Shown: positions 23,874-32,422 of the stretch, piece after piece
How positions within the stretch are numbered: the stretch's first letter is position 1
Layout: every line of letters begins with the position of its first letter
NCBI RefSeq assembly: GCF_014652095.1
Contig: NZ_BMYD01000003.1
Location: forward strand, 1-64,000
Source of the DNA: Cognatilysobacter bugurensis
Lineage (GTDB): Bacteria > Pseudomonadota > Gammaproteobacteria > Xanthomonadales > Xanthomonadaceae
Length of the DNA stretch: 64,000 bases
Direction of reading: 5' to 3'
The notes under the pieces: model-generated
Told to the model about the DNA's origin: nothing
Databases searched by the model: none
The model's input: the letters and a program-made list of their open reading frames with translations, nothing else
Program-made: the position numbers and the translations under genes

Positions 23874-24422
23874 TCAATCGGCCGCGTCGGGCCCGGTGGC
23901 ATGCATCACCGCACGCTGCACATCCCAGCGCGTCGCGAGCGCCTCCAGTGATGCGCCCGTCTGCTCGATCTTGCATCCGGCATGCGCATCGAACAGCGCC
24001 CGATGCGCGCGCAGCGACCACGCGTCCTCGCGCGTCGCATACGCGGCCACCCACGCCTGCAAGGCGTCGAACATCGAATCCTGCTCGGCGCGCGAGGCGT
24101 ACTTGTGCGGCTCCCACGCCCTGCGCCTGTTGTGCACGAGGCAGGCCTCCACGCCGGGGTTGAGGAACACGAGCTCGTCGGCGCGCTGCGCGGCGATCGC
24201 GACCAGCTCGCCGTAGCAGCCCTCGATGACCCACGCCGCGTGTGCGTCCATGAACGCCTGCAGGTCCGCCTGCACGGCCTCGGCCGCGCGTGCGACCGCG
24301 ATCCGGCCCGGCTCCCAGACGATGGAATCGAGATCCAGGTGCGCGAGCGCATGCGTCGATGCGAGCGCGCGCGACAGCGTGCTCTTGCCGGAGCCGGAGT
24401 TGCCGAAGACGACCAGCCGCAT
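23874..24422 (-). CDS. P-loop NTPase / adenylate-kinase-like protein
   Basis: A 182-residue protein starting MRLVVFGNSGSGKSTLSRAL, with a perfect Walker A (GNSGSGKS, residues 7-14). LDLDSIVWEPGR and WVIEGCYGEL resemble the FlaR/adenylate-kinase-like topology modulators and shikimate-kinase-like proteins, with the mobile acceptor segment in the middle. A specific substrate cannot be given. It lies 29 bases downstream of the next minus-strand gene and probably shares its transcript. The ATG at 24422 is placed directly before the P-loop, as in homologues. Confidence 0.75.
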   Translation of the reverse strand: MRLVVFGNSGSGKSTLSRALASTHALAHLDLDSIVWEPGRIAVARAAEAVQADLQAFMDAHAAWVIEGCYGELVAIAAQRADELVFLNPGVEACLVHNRRRAWEPHKYASRAEQDSMFDALQAWVAAYATREDAWSLRAHRALFDAHAGCKIEQTGASLEALATRWDVQRAVMHATGPDAAD

Positions 24423-24451
24423 CAAGTGCTTCGCGCAGTGGGCCGCAGCGC

Positions 24452-25360
24452 TCAGACGAGCACGGCGCGGCAGTCGGTCTCGGCCGGGCAATGCACGAAC
24501 TGCACCGGCACGCCGTGTGCGGCGAACACCGCGGCGATCTGCCGCTGGCGCACTTCGAACTGCGTGAAACGCCGATGCAGGCGGGCGCGTGCGTCCTCGT
24601 CCGTGCAATCCGCATCAGGCTCGTAGCGTGCATGCCAGCCGTTCGGCGAGAACAGCGCGATGCGCGCTTCGCCGTCGCCGTAGCGCACGAGCGGCTCGGG
24701 TGCGGCGTCGAGCCAGGCCTCGCCGGTCGGTTCCAGCAGCGCGGTCTCGAGCAGCGGCCACAGCGGCGCCAGGCCGGCGTGTTCGTACTGCAGCGCGGTC
24801 ATCGCGGCGAGGTCGTGCGCGGTGAGGTAGCGCGCGTGCTCGACACGCAGGCCGAACAGCTCCTGTGCCGCGAGCGCCGTGTCCGCGCCGGCCATGCCGC
24901 GCTCGAGCAGCTCGCGCTCGAACGCATCGCCGACCGCGGCCGCGGTGTCGGCATCGCCGCCGAGCACGAACGGCACCAGGCGCAACGGCCCGCCGGCATG
25001 TTCGGGCGATGGCGCTAACGCGCCCGGCAGCGCCTGCCCGTGGGCGCCGAACGCGATCACGCGCGCACCGCCGCCACTGCTCGGTGCGCGCGCGGCGAGC
25101 TGGTCGAGTTCCTGGTGCAGCGGCCACGCCGGGCGCAGCAGTTCCACCGGGTCGTAATGCGCGCCGACGGTGACGAGATCGAGCGACGCCGCCGCGGGCG
25201 CGAAGCGCGCAAGGTCGTTCGCGATGCGCTCGGCGAGCGCACCGGCCTCGTGCTGGGCGAGGCGGTCGCGCGCAACCGGCGCGTCGCCGCGCAGTTCGAG
25301 CGCGAGCGCGCCGAGCACGTGCACGGCGTTCGCAGTGGGGTCGTCCGAAGCTGAACTCAT
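24452..25360 (-). CDS. Hypothetical protein, 302 residues
   Basis: I do not recognise the family. The protein is soluble and acidic, with no signal peptide or membrane helix. Visible segments: FVLGGDADTAAAVGDAFERELLERG, LRVEHARYLTAHDLAAMTALQYEHA (quoted in part) and near the end FSPNGWHARYEPDADCTDEDARARL. The last 40 residues hold two Cys (HCPAETDC). The ATG at 25360 was chosen because it is the first that does not run into the divergent thiolase promoter. The coding character (Ala-rich, regular codon use) supports a real gene. Confidence 0.6.
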   Translation of the reverse strand: MSSASDDPTANAVHVLGALALELRGDAPVARDRLAQHEAGALAERIANDLARFAPAAASLDLVTVGAHYDPVELLRPAWPLHQELDQLAARAPSSGGGARVIAFGAHGQALPGALAPSPEHAGGPLRLVPFVLGGDADTAAAVGDAFERELLERGMAGADTALAAQELFGLRVEHARYLTAHDLAAMTALQYEHAGLAPLWPLLETALLEPTGEAWLDAAPEPLVRYGDGEARIALFSPNGWHARYEPDADCTDEDARARLHRRFTQFEVRQRQIAAVFAAHGVPVQFVHCPAETDCRAVLV

Positions 25361-25375
25361 TCGATACGCAGGCGT

Positions 25376-25405
25376 TTGGTCGCTCGCGACGGCGGGCGCT
25401 ACACT
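25376..25405 (+). promoter_or_regulatory. Sigma-70-type promoter of the thiolase gene
   Basis: TTGGTC (25376-25381), 18-base spacer, TACACT (25400-25405) within GCTACACT. Spacing is good and it lies about 50 bases before the ATG. This is the clearest housekeeping promoter in the window. Confidence 0.5.
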
Positions 25406-25456
25406 CGATCGCATTATGCCCGCGCCGCTGTGCGGGCCGTCGTGAGGAGCCTGAAG

Positions 25457-26734
25457 ATGCTGCAAGGCCGTCCCGTCGCCGTGATCGGCGGCGTGCGCAT
25501 TCCGTTCTGCCGCCAGAACACCGCCTACGCGGATGTCGGCAACCTCGGCATGTCGATCCGCACGCTCGGCGCGCTCGTCGAGCAATACGGCCTGCACGGA
25601 CTGCAGCTCGGCGAGGTCGCGCTCGGTGCGGTCATCAAGCACTCCGCGGACTGGAACCTCGGGCGCGAAGCCGCGCTGTCGTCGGGGCTGTCGCCGCTCA
25701 CGCCGGGCATCACGATGCAGCGCGCCTGCGGCACTTCGCTCGACACGATCTCCCATGTCGCGAACAAGATCGCGCTCGGGCAGATCGAATCCGGCATCGG
25801 CGGCGGTTCGGACTCCACGTCCGACGTGCCGATCGTCTACGGCAAGTCGCTGCGCCGCCGCCTGCTCGCTGCGAACGCCGCGAAGACGCCGCGCGACAAG
25901 CTCGCGGTGTTCCGCGGCTTCAAGCTCAACGAACTCAAGCCCGATTTTCCTGGCGTCGCCGAGCCGCGCACCGGCAAGAGCATGGGCGAGCACTGCGAGG
26001 ACATGGCCAAGCAGTGGAACATCCCGCGCGAGGCGCAGGACGCCTGGGCGCTGAGCTCGCACCAAAAGCTCGCGGCTGCGTATGAACGCGGCTTTCTGGA
26101 TGACCTCGTCGTGCCGTTCCGCGGCGTCACGCGCGACAACGTGCTGCGCCCCGACAGCACGCTCGAAAAGCTCGCCGCGCTCAAGCCCGCGTTCGACAAG
26201 ACCTCCGGCCGCGGCACCCTGACCGCCGCGAACTCGACGCCGCTCACCGACGGCGCCGCCGCCTGTCTGCTCGGCTCGGCCGAATGGGCGCAGGCGCGCG
26301 GCCTGGAACCGCTTGCGTGGCTGCGCGACGTGCACGTCTCGGCGGTGGACTTTGTGCACGGCGAAGGCCTGCTCATGGCGCCGACGATCGCGGTGCCCGA
26401 AATGCTCGCGCGCAACGGCCTGAGCCTGCAAGACTTCGATTTCTACGAGATCCACGAGGCGTTCGCCGCGCAGGTGCTGTGCACACTGCGCGCGTGGGAA
26501 AGCGTCGAGTACTGCCGTGATCGCCTCGGCCTGGACGCACCGCTGGGCGCGATCGACCCCGCTCGCATCAACCCGAACGGCTCCTCGCTCGCGACCGGCC
26601 ATCCGTTCGCGGCGACAGGCGCACGCATCGTCGCCGCGGCCGCGAAGGAGCTCGCGCAGCGCGGCGGCGGCCGCTGCCTGATCTCGATCTGCACCGCCGG
26701 CGGCATGGGCGTGGTGGCAATCCTCGAGCGCTGA
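25457..26734 (+). CDS. Acetyl-CoA C-acyltransferase (thiolase)
   Basis: A 425-residue thiolase, cleaving 3-ketoacyl-CoA with CoA or making acetoacetyl-CoA in reverse. The three catalytic elements are visible: Cys91 in QRACGTSLD, His382 in ATGHPFAATGAR, and Cys412 in ICTAGGMGV. GGGSDSTSDVP is the conserved Gly loop, and the Asn-Pro-Asn-Gly (NPNGSSLATGHP) and EIHEAFAAQVL motifs are present. The length and spacing fit the FadI type, often linked to beta-oxidation, but no FadJ-like partner is adjacent. A strong GAGGAG lies before the ATG. Confidence 0.9.
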   Translation: MLQGRPVAVIGGVRIPFCRQNTAYADVGNLGMSIRTLGALVEQYGLHGLQLGEVALGAVIKHSADWNLGREAALSSGLSPLTPGITMQRACGTSLDTISHVANKIALGQIESGIGGGSDSTSDVPIVYGKSLRRRLLAANAAKTPRDKLAVFRGFKLNELKPDFPGVAEPRTGKSMGEHCEDMAKQWNIPREAQDAWALSSHQKLAAAYERGFLDDLVVPFRGVTRDNVLRPDSTLEKLAALKPAFDKTSGRGTLTAANSTPLTDGAAACLLGSAEWAQARGLEPLAWLRDVHVSAVDFVHGEGLLMAPTIAVPEMLARNGLSLQDFDFYEIHEAFAAQVLCTLRAWESVEYCRDRLGLDAPLGAIDPARINPNGSSLATGHPFAATGARIVAAAAKELAQRGGGRCLISICTAGGMGVVAILER

Positions 26735-26772
26735 CCAAGGCTGGTTCCCGGTGTCGCGGCATCGACTCTGGC

Positions 26773-26780
26773 GCTAGCAT
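26773..26780 (+). promoter_or_regulatory. -10-like element GCTAGCAT for the CsgG-like gene
   Basis: GCTAGCAT lies 63 bases before the ATG at 26843, matching the common pattern. Confidence 0.35.
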
Positions 26781-26842
26781 TCGCCCATCGGGTCAGGACG
26801 GCCCGACGGGTCCGGCGCCCATCGCCGCGATTGGGGAATGCA

Positions 26843-27652
26843 ATGAAGCACGTAGTCTGCCTGGCGGCGCTGTTCGCCAGCTTTGCCGCGTCCGCGGCCG
26901 ACCCGGCCACGACGGTCGATCAGAAGCAATATGAGCTGCCCCAGTGCGACGTGCCGGTGGCGCGCGTGGTCGTCGGCGAGCTCAAGTGCAAGTCGGCCGG
27001 TTGCGAGGCGGGCTCGCAGGGCAACGATCCGGTCTCCGGCTTGGAGCGCCTTGCGCGGGCGGCGTCGGGCAACGCGAGCGTCGGCTATCCGGGCATCGGC
27101 GACGGCATGGGCGCGATGCTCACGACCGCGCTCAAGCAGACCGGCTGCTTCGACATCCAGGAGCGCGAGGCGCTCGACGAGCTGCGTGAGGAGCTGGCGC
27201 TCGTCGGCAAGACCGTCGAGGCCGAGCAGGCGGAGTTCATGATCTCCGGCGCGATCACCTCGATCGGCACCAGCACCCAGAGCCGGTCGTTCGGCGGCGG
27301 GATGATCCCGGTCGTGGGCTCGATCGCGAAGACGAAGCAGCAGTCCGAACTCTCGCTCGACCTGCGCATCATCGACGTCAACCGCGCGAAGGTGGTCAGT
27401 TCCGAGACGTTCGTGGCTGACAACACGACCTCGAGCACGAGCTGGGGCGGCGCGGCCTGGGCCGGCATCGGCGGCATGGTCGGTGGCATGTCGAACATCA
27501 AGGGCACGCCGATGGAAGCCATCGTGCGCGATGTGCTCGTGCGCGCGGCTTCATACGCCTCGAAGGGCATCGTTGCGCACAAGTCCGCCGCAGGCCCGGC
27601 GGCGACCGTGGGCAGCGCGGCAGCGGGCGCCGTGGCGGCGCCGAGCCCCTGA
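26843..27652 (+). CDS. CsgG/HfaB-family outer-membrane or periplasmic protein
   Basis: A 269-residue exported protein. The signal peptide ends FASFAASA-AD and there is no lipobox Cys, unlike classical CsgG. The domain shows the pattern GIGDGMGAMLTTALKQTGCFDIQEREALDELREE, FMISGAITSIGTSTQS and LDLRIIDVNRAKVVSSETF typical of the CsgG fold, which forms secretion pores or trafficking factors. A Gly-rich stretch (AAWAGIGGMVGGMSNIKGTPME) precedes the last helix. No curli subunit genes are nearby, so a role in curli export is unlikely. Confidence 0.8.
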   Translation: MKHVVCLAALFASFAASAADPATTVDQKQYELPQCDVPVARVVVGELKCKSAGCEAGSQGNDPVSGLERLARAASGNASVGYPGIGDGMGAMLTTALKQTGCFDIQEREALDELREELALVGKTVEAEQAEFMISGAITSIGTSTQSRSFGGGMIPVVGSIAKTKQQSELSLDLRIIDVNRAKVVSSETFVADNTTSSTSWGGAAWAGIGGMVGGMSNIKGTPMEAIVRDVLVRAASYASKGIVAHKSAAGPAATVGSAAAGAVAAPSP

Positions 27653-27673
27653 TCGAGACGTTCTGAGGTTACG

Positions 27674-27705
27674 GCGACCGCAGCGCGTCGATGCGCTGCG
27701 GTCGC
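27674..27705. terminator. Bidirectional hairpin between convergent genes
   Basis: GCGACCGCAGCGC (27674-27686), loop GTCGAT, GCGCTGCGGTCGC (27693-27705): a perfect 13-bp stem between the convergent CsgG-like gene and hemY. No T-run. Confidence 0.65.
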
Positions 27706-27757
27706 ACGCCTGACGTAACGGCAAGCCTGAAGTAACGGTGTATCGAGACGCGACGCC

Positions 27758-29002
27758 TCAGTCGCGCAGGCGCGGCAGCGCATGCGCCTCGCGCTCTTCG
27801 AGCGGGCCGTCGGTGATCGCCGGCGTCGTCGCGCGCGGCCACTCGATCAGCGCCTCGCCGCGCCCGGCGCGCAGCGCGTTCGCATAGGCCGTGCGCGCGC
27901 GGACGTCGTCGCCGGCGGTCGCGTAGCCCTCGCCGAGCGCTTCCCAGGCCGGACGGCCGGCGCCGTGCGTGATCGCGGTCTGCAGGTGCGTCTCGGCGGT
28001 CGGCCACAGCCCGCGCTCGGCCTCGAGCCGCCCCAGCGTGAAGTGCAGCGCCGGGCTCGCAGGATGCGCCTGCAGCCAGCGCTCGGCGCGCTCGCGACGC
28101 GCATCCAGGCGGCCGATCGGCAGCTGCCCGTACAGCGCGGCCAGCGATTCGTCCCAGTGCGCGTCGAGCGCGTCTTCGATGCTCTTCGCTGCGGCCTCGT
28201 CCCAGTTCAGGGCGGCCGCGCGCTCGGCGTATGCGGCGACGATGCGCGGATCGCGACGCAGCGGCTTGGGCATCGCGTCCCAGCGATCGGCGAGTTCGTT
28301 CGCATCCGGCGCTTCGCGCAGGCCCGCCTCGGCCCAGGTCGCTTCGAGCCGCGTCAGCCGCCCATCGGGCCAGACCTTCTGCTGGCGCAGCGCACCGAGC
28401 AGGCCGTACGCCTCGCCGGCGCGGCCGAGCGCCGCAAGCGCTTCGGCGCGCAGCGCGAGCCCGCGCGGCGGCAGCGGCTGTGCGTCGGGGTCGTCGAGCG
28501 CGACAAGCGCGTCGCGCGGGCGGTCGTGCGCAAGCGCGAACTCGGCCCGCGCGACGGCGCGCAGCCCCGCGTGGTCGTCGGGCAGCGCGTCGAGGTGGCG
28601 GTGCGCGAGGTCGAGATCGCCGTTCGCCGCGGCCGCGCGCGCGGCGCCGAGGCGCGCAAGCGCAGTGCCCTCGCCATGGTCGGCGGCGGACGCGAGTGAC
28701 TTCTCGGCGCGCGACCAGTGGCCGTGCTCGAGCGCCTCGTACCCGTCGGTCAGCAGCGCGCGGGTGCGCCGCTCGCGGCGCCGGCGCACCGCGGCGATGG
28801 GCAGCGTGATGAGTTTCCACAGCAGCCACACGCCCAGCAGCACCGCGATGCCGACGAACAGCGCGACCGCGAGCGTCGTCGTGTAGTCGAAGCCGCGGTA
28901 ACGCACGAGCAGCAGGCCGGGGTCCTGCACGAGCAGCTGCGCGGCGAACGCACCGAGCAGGGCGAGCACGATCCAGAACAGCAGGTGGCGGAACGGGTTC
29001 AT
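27758..29002 (-). CDS. hemY: HemY (heme-biosynthesis-associated TPR protein)
   Basis: A 414-residue inner-membrane protein with two N-terminal helices (MNPFRHLLFWIVLALLGAFAA and TLAVALFVGIAVLLGVWLLWKL, quoted in part) and a cytoplasmic TPR-like region rich in Ala. The motif GHWSRAEKSLASAADHG is typical of HemY. The protein is associated with heme synthesis, though its chemistry is not defined; it is not the protoporphyrinogen oxidase also called HemY in Gram-positives. The ATG at 29002 starts the first helix directly. It forms the end of the hemD-hemX-hemY cluster, 39 bases after hemX. Confidence 0.9.
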   Translation of the reverse strand: MNPFRHLLFWIVLALLGAFAAQLLVQDPGLLLVRYRGFDYTTTLAVALFVGIAVLLGVWLLWKLITLPIAAVRRRRERRTRALLTDGYEALEHGHWSRAEKSLASAADHGEGTALARLGAARAAAANGDLDLAHRHLDALPDDHAGLRAVARAEFALAHDRPRDALVALDDPDAQPLPPRGLALRAEALAALGRAGEAYGLLGALRQQKVWPDGRLTRLEATWAEAGLREAPDANELADRWDAMPKPLRRDPRIVAAYAERAAALNWDEAAAKSIEDALDAHWDESLAALYGQLPIGRLDARRERAERWLQAHPASPALHFTLGRLEAERGLWPTAETHLQTAITHGAGRPAWEALGEGYATAGDDVRARTAYANALRAGRGEALIEWPRATTPAITDGPLEEREAHALPRLRD

Positions 29003-29041
29003 CGAGTCACCTGAAAGCAAAAGGCGCGGCGGCCTGGGCCC

Positions 29042-30004
29042 TCATCGCGAGCCGTGGCGCTGCCGCAGTTGCTGGAGTGTCGTGCCGAGCGCGGGGAGCG
29101 TCGGTGAAAGCGCGTGCATGGACAGCGCCTGCACCCGCGCGAGCTGCCGCTCGCGCGCGGCCGACGCCGGCCACAGCGTGCGCAGCGCCTGCCCGACGCG
29201 CGCGAGTGCGCCACGGAATGCGGTCGCGTCGCGGCGCTCGGCGGCCGCGCGTGCGAGCCCGAGTTCGAGCTGCAGCGCGGCCTGCCACGCGGCGCGATCG
29301 ACCTCGCGGGGCAGCGTGCCGGTTGCGCTCGGGCGCACGTCGACCAGCGTGCCCAACAGCCGTTGCCAGCCCGGCGCGGTGTCGGCGGGCGATGCCGACA
29401 TCGGCACCGGTCCACTCACGCGGCGGCCGAGCGCAGTGAGTTCTGCGAGCGCCTGCGTCCTTGGATCGGCGCCGGCGGCATCGAGCGAGGCGCGCTCGTG
29501 CGCGAGGGTCTGCCGCAGGTCGGTCAGCGCCGGATCGGCGAGCCCGTCGAGCACGCCCGCCGCCAGTGCGTAGGCGCGACGCGCGCCGTCGAGATCGCCC
29601 ATAAGTTGTGCACGATGCACGCCGGCCGCCAGCAGCAGTTCGACCTCATCCAGCCGCAGCGCATGCAGGCCCGCCGCCTCGCGCTGCGCGAGCCGGGCCA
29701 GGGTGTCCTCAAGCAGCGCCGCACGCTCGCCGAGCGCGAGCAGTTCATCTCGCAACACGCGGTTCGTCGCGTCTGCGTGCTGCAGCCGGCCCTGTTGGCC
29801 GCGCTGCGCCAGTCGCAGCGCATCCAGGCGCGCCTCGAGCGCGGCGAGGCGCGACTGGGACTCCGCCGCCTCGGCCTCGCGGCGCGACTCACGCACCTGC
29901 CATTGCCACGCCCCGACGCCGAGCGCGCCCGTGAGCGCGACGACGAGCAGCCACGGCGTGATCGCGCGGCGCGGGGTCGACACGGAGGACGCGGGATCGG
30001 CCAC
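29042..30004 (-). CDS. hemX: HemX-like protein
   Basis: A 320-residue membrane protein with one N-terminal helix (TPWLLVVALTGALGVGAW), a long coiled coil (residues 45-110) and the C-terminal HemX domain with RLDEVELLLAAGVHRAQLMGD-like and ALAAGVLDGLADPAL segments. It is often annotated as uroporphyrinogen-III methyltransferase-like, but has no SAM-binding domain, so this enzyme name does not apply. Start codon is GTG. A -10-like GGTAGCAT lies 28 bases upstream, in the gap after hemD. Confidence 0.88.
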   Translation of the reverse strand: MADPASSVSTPRRAITPWLLVVALTGALGVGAWQWQVRESRREAEAAESQSRLAALEARLDALRLAQRGQQGRLQHADATNRVLRDELLALGERAALLEDTLARLAQREAAGLHALRLDEVELLLAAGVHRAQLMGDLDGARRAYALAAGVLDGLADPALTDLRQTLAHERASLDAAGADPRTQALAELTALGRRVSGPVPMSASPADTAPGWQRLLGTLVDVRPSATGTLPREVDRAAWQAALQLELGLARAAAERRDATAFRGALARVGQALRTLWPASAARERQLARVQALSMHALSPTLPALGTTLQQLRQRHGSR

Positions 30005-30031
30005 GGGGGAGGCAGTCGGAGGACGCCGCGG

Positions 30032-30037
30032 ATGCTA
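30032..30037 (-). promoter_or_regulatory. -10-like TAGCAT ahead of hemX
   Basis: On the minus strand TAGCAT spans 30037-30032, in the 63-base gap between hemD and hemX. It may give hemX-hemY a promoter separate from hemD. Confidence 0.3.
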
Positions 30038-30067
30038 CCGGAAGCGCGCGCGTGCGCACGCTCGGCT

Positions 30068-30835
30068 TCAGCGCGGCGCGCGCGCGACGGTCGCCGCCGA
30101 CACGAGCTGGCCGGGTCGCGGGCCGGCGGCGCGCACGACGTCGCGGAAGCCGAGCGTGCGCGCGAGCGCGGTAAGCCGGTCACTTGCGGCGACCGCCTGC
30201 GCGCAGCGCAGTTCGCGAACCGCCGCCGGCGGCAGCGCGGCGAGCACCTGCCGCAGCGCTTCGCCGCTCGACAACGCGAGCGCACACGGCGCATCGATGC
30301 GCTCGAGCGCAGCGACCGCGGACGGCGCCGGTGCGAGCACCTCGCGCGCGTACACGTCCGCCCGCTGCACCTGCGCTCCGCGCGCGGCCAGCGCGGGTGC
30401 GATCGCGTCGCGCCCGCCCGGTGCGGTCAACAGGCCGACCGTGCAGCCGGCCACGTCCTGCAATGCCGACAGTGCAAGCACGCCCTCGCTGTCCATGCGT
30501 CCGGGCACGTCGACCGCCCGGACCCCGGCGCGACGCAGCGCCGCCGCGGTGCCGGTGCCGACCGCGCACCAGCGCGTCTGGACGTCGCGCAGCGGCCGCA
30601 TCACCGCGGCGGCGCGCACCGCGGTCGGGCTCGTGACGACCACGCAAGGCGCGGCGAGCGCGGCGTCGAGCGCAGCGAGCGTGGCCGCATCGGTGCGGTC
30701 CACGAGCCGCCATGGCGACAGCGCGATCAGCCCGGCGCCCGCGCGCGCGGCGGCCGCGCGCAGCCCGGCGTGCTCACCGCGCGGTCGCAGTGAGATCACG
30801 TACCATCCCGGCGCTTCGCGTGGTCGTCCGGCCAT
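30068..30835 (-). CDS. hemD: Uroporphyrinogen-III synthase
   Basis: A 255-residue cytoplasmic enzyme that cyclises hydroxymethylbilane with inversion of ring D. The fold is two linked domains with little sequence conservation; the pattern WYVISLRPRGE at the start, VVVTSPTAVRA at about 75, GTGTAAALRRAGV, LLTAPGGRDAI, ADVYAREV and ALALSSGEALRQVL is diagnostic. The operon order with hemX and hemY supports the call. The start at 30835 is preferred over 30868, because the latter would overlap the divergent thioesterase start. Confidence 0.9.
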   Translation of the reverse strand: MAGRPREAPGWYVISLRPRGEHAGLRAAAARAGAGLIALSPWRLVDRTDAATLAALDAALAAPCVVVTSPTAVRAAAVMRPLRDVQTRWCAVGTGTAAALRRAGVRAVDVPGRMDSEGVLALSALQDVAGCTVGLLTAPGGRDAIAPALAARGAQVQRADVYAREVLAPAPSAVAALERIDAPCALALSSGEALRQVLAALPPAAVRELRCAQAVAASDRLTALARTLGFRDVVRAAGPRPGQLVSAATVARAPR

Positions 30836-30866
30836 GCCGTCCAGCTTCGCACAGGCCCCACGACGC

Positions 30867-31322
30867 ATGACCGACCCCGCTCTCGCCCGCTTGCTGCACC
30901 ACTACGAATCGATGCCGCCGGTCGCCGCGATGCGGCTGTCGATCGCGGGCTATGACGGCACTCGGCTGCGTCTGCACGCGCCGCTCGATGCGCACGTCAA
31001 CGACAAGGGTTGCGCGTTTGGCGGCAGCCTCGCGTCGGTGATGACGCTCGCCGGCTGGGGGCTCGTGTCGCTGCGCGTCGAGGAAGCCGGCTTCGATGCG
31101 GACGTGTTCGTCGCCGACAGCCAGTTGAGCTACCTCGCACCGCTCTACACGGACCTCGACGTCGAGGCCGAACTCGCGCCCGATGGCGACTGGACGACGT
31201 TCACCGACACCCTGCGAACGCGCGGCCGTGCCCGCGCCTCGCTCGTGGCCCGCACCCGCCTACCCGACGGCGGCGCGGCCACCGAATTCACCGCGCGCTA
31301 CGTCGCCAAGCTGCGCGGCTGA
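30867..31322 (+). CDS. Hot-dog-fold thioesterase (YiiD C-terminal type)
   Basis: A 151-residue single-domain protein. The segments GTRLRLHAPLDAHVNDKGCAFGGSLASVMTLAGW (quoted in part, residues about 30-65) and VADSQLSYLAPLYTDLDVEA are those of the thioesterase domain found at the C-terminus of YiiD. It probably hydrolyses acyl-CoA or acyl-ACP thioesters; the substrate is unknown. It is divergent from hemD with only 31 bases between starts. Confidence 0.82.
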   Translation: MTDPALARLLHHYESMPPVAAMRLSIAGYDGTRLRLHAPLDAHVNDKGCAFGGSLASVMTLAGWGLVSLRVEEAGFDADVFVADSQLSYLAPLYTDLDVEAELAPDGDWTTFTDTLRTRGRARASLVARTRLPDGGAATEFTARYVAKLRG

Positions 31323-31341
31323 CGCGGCCGCGCGCGATCGG

Positions 31342-31349
31342 GCTAGCAT
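31342..31349 (+). promoter_or_regulatory. -10-like element GCTAGCAT for the lipoprotein gene
   Basis: GCTAGCAT ends 31 bases before the ATG at 31381, in the short gap after the thioesterase gene. Part of the recurrent GCTANNNT set. Confidence 0.35.
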
Positions 31350-31380
31350 GGCCGCCCGACCCGCTGCACCCGAGCCCGCC

Positions 31381-31815
31381 ATGCCCCTCCGCCTGTTGCG
31401 CGTTGTGATGCTCTCGCTGCTCGCCGTGTTCGCGCTCGTCGGCTGCGGCAGCACGCCGAAGACGACCCAGCGCGACCGCCTCGACGCGCTGCAGTACACG
31501 TGGTCGGCCGCGATCCGCTGGGGCGACTTCGAAGGCGCGGTGCAGCTGCTCGATCCCAAGCAGGCCGACACCGCCACGCCGACCGCGCTTGAACTCGAGC
31601 GTTACAAGCAGGTGCAGATTTCCGGCTACCGCGATCTCGGGGAGTCGCGCAACATCGATGCGGGCACCGCGGTGCGCGAGATCGAGATCGGCGTCATCAA
31701 CCGGCACACCCAGGCCGAGCGCACCGTGCGCTACCGCGAGACCTGGCGCTGGGACCCGGACGCGAAGACCTGGTGGGTGACCAGCGGCCTGCCGGACCTG
31801 TGGGCCGGACAGTGA
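31381..31815 (+). CDS. Small lipoprotein of unknown function
   Basis: A 144-residue protein with a lipoprotein signal (MPLRLLRVVMLSLLAVFALVGC, lipobox LVGC, Cys at 22). The mature part has RLDALQYTWSAAIRWGDFEGAVQLL, a helix-rich start, and ends with VRYRETWRWDPDAKTWWV, resembling SnoaL/NTF2-like small domains, though this is only a shape-based guess. No catalytic residues are evident. The gene sits between the thioesterase and the rhodanese in the same direction. Confidence 0.75.
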   Translation: MPLRLLRVVMLSLLAVFALVGCGSTPKTTQRDRLDALQYTWSAAIRWGDFEGAVQLLDPKQADTATPTALELERYKQVQISGYRDLGESRNIDAGTAVREIEIGVINRHTQAERTVRYRETWRWDPDAKTWWVTSGLPDLWAGQ

Positions 31816-31888
31816 CGCGCCGGCCGCCGCGGTGGTGTTGCCCGCGACGCTGGGCGACAATCGCCGCCCCCGCGACCGACCTGACGCC

Positions 31889-32326
31889 GTGACGACCGAC
31901 GAACTGCTGGCCTTTGCCGGCCGCCACATCTACCTGTCGCTGGCGCTCGCCGGCCTCACGCTTGCGATCATCTACACGGAAATCGCGCGGCTCACACGCG
32001 GCTTCAAGGCGCTGCGCCCGGCCGAACTGACTGGCCTGATCAACCGCGAGGACGCGCTCGTGGTCGACCTGTCGGCGACGAAGGAGTTCGAAAAGGGCCA
32101 CATCGCCGGCAGCCGCTCGGTGCAGCCGAGCCAGTTCGACCCCGAGAGCAAGCTGCTGGCGAATGCGAAGTCGCTGCCGGTCGTCGTCGTCTGCCGCACC
32201 GGACAGGGCTCGGCCGACGCCGCCAAGCGCCTCAAGAAGGCCGGCTTCGAGAAGGTCTACTGGCTCGACGGCGGGATCGCCGCGTGGCAGCAGGCCGAGT
32301 TGCCGCTGGTCAAAGGCCGCGCCTGA
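31889..32326 (+). CDS. Membrane-anchored rhodanese-like protein (YibN type)
   Basis: A 145-residue protein with one N-terminal membrane helix (YLSLALAGLTLAIIYTEIA) and a rhodanese domain (residues about 38-140). The active loop is CRTGQGS, with the catalytic Cys near residue 105; it can carry a persulphide. AELTGLINREDALVVDLSATKEFEKGHIAGS gives the domain start. GTG start. It precedes secB and gpsA, as yibN does in enterics, but the grxC gene usually in between is absent. Confidence 0.87.
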   Translation: MTTDELLAFAGRHIYLSLALAGLTLAIIYTEIARLTRGFKALRPAELTGLINREDALVVDLSATKEFEKGHIAGSRSVQPSQFDPESKLLANAKSLPVVVVCRTGQGSADAAKRLKKAGFEKVYWLDGGIAAWQQAELPLVKGRA

Positions 32327-32330
32327 TCGC

Positions 32331-32350
32331 GCGGCGGCGCCGGCCGCCGC
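32331..32350 (+). terminator. GC-rich hairpin after the rhodanese gene
   Basis: GCGGCGGC (32331-32338), loop GCCG, GCCGCCGC (32343-32350), 4 bases after the stop. No T-run. May attenuate read-through into secB. Confidence 0.4.
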
Positions 32351-32422
32351 AGCCCCGCCCTGCCTGTGTTTGCCGCATCTGCGGCGCCGTGACCGCGCCC
32401 CGGACGCGCGCGTGCCGCGTGC

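Noticed and set aside
24452-26602. A 716-codon minus-strand frame running under the thiolase gene
   Set aside because: Only the part below 25360 looks like protein; the upstream part is antisense of the thiolase and is Arg/His-rich without motifs.
29042-30004. hemX as a genuine uroporphyrinogen-III C-methyltransferase
   Set aside because: No SAM-dependent methyltransferase motifs are present; the protein is a membrane anchor with coiled coil and the HemX domain.
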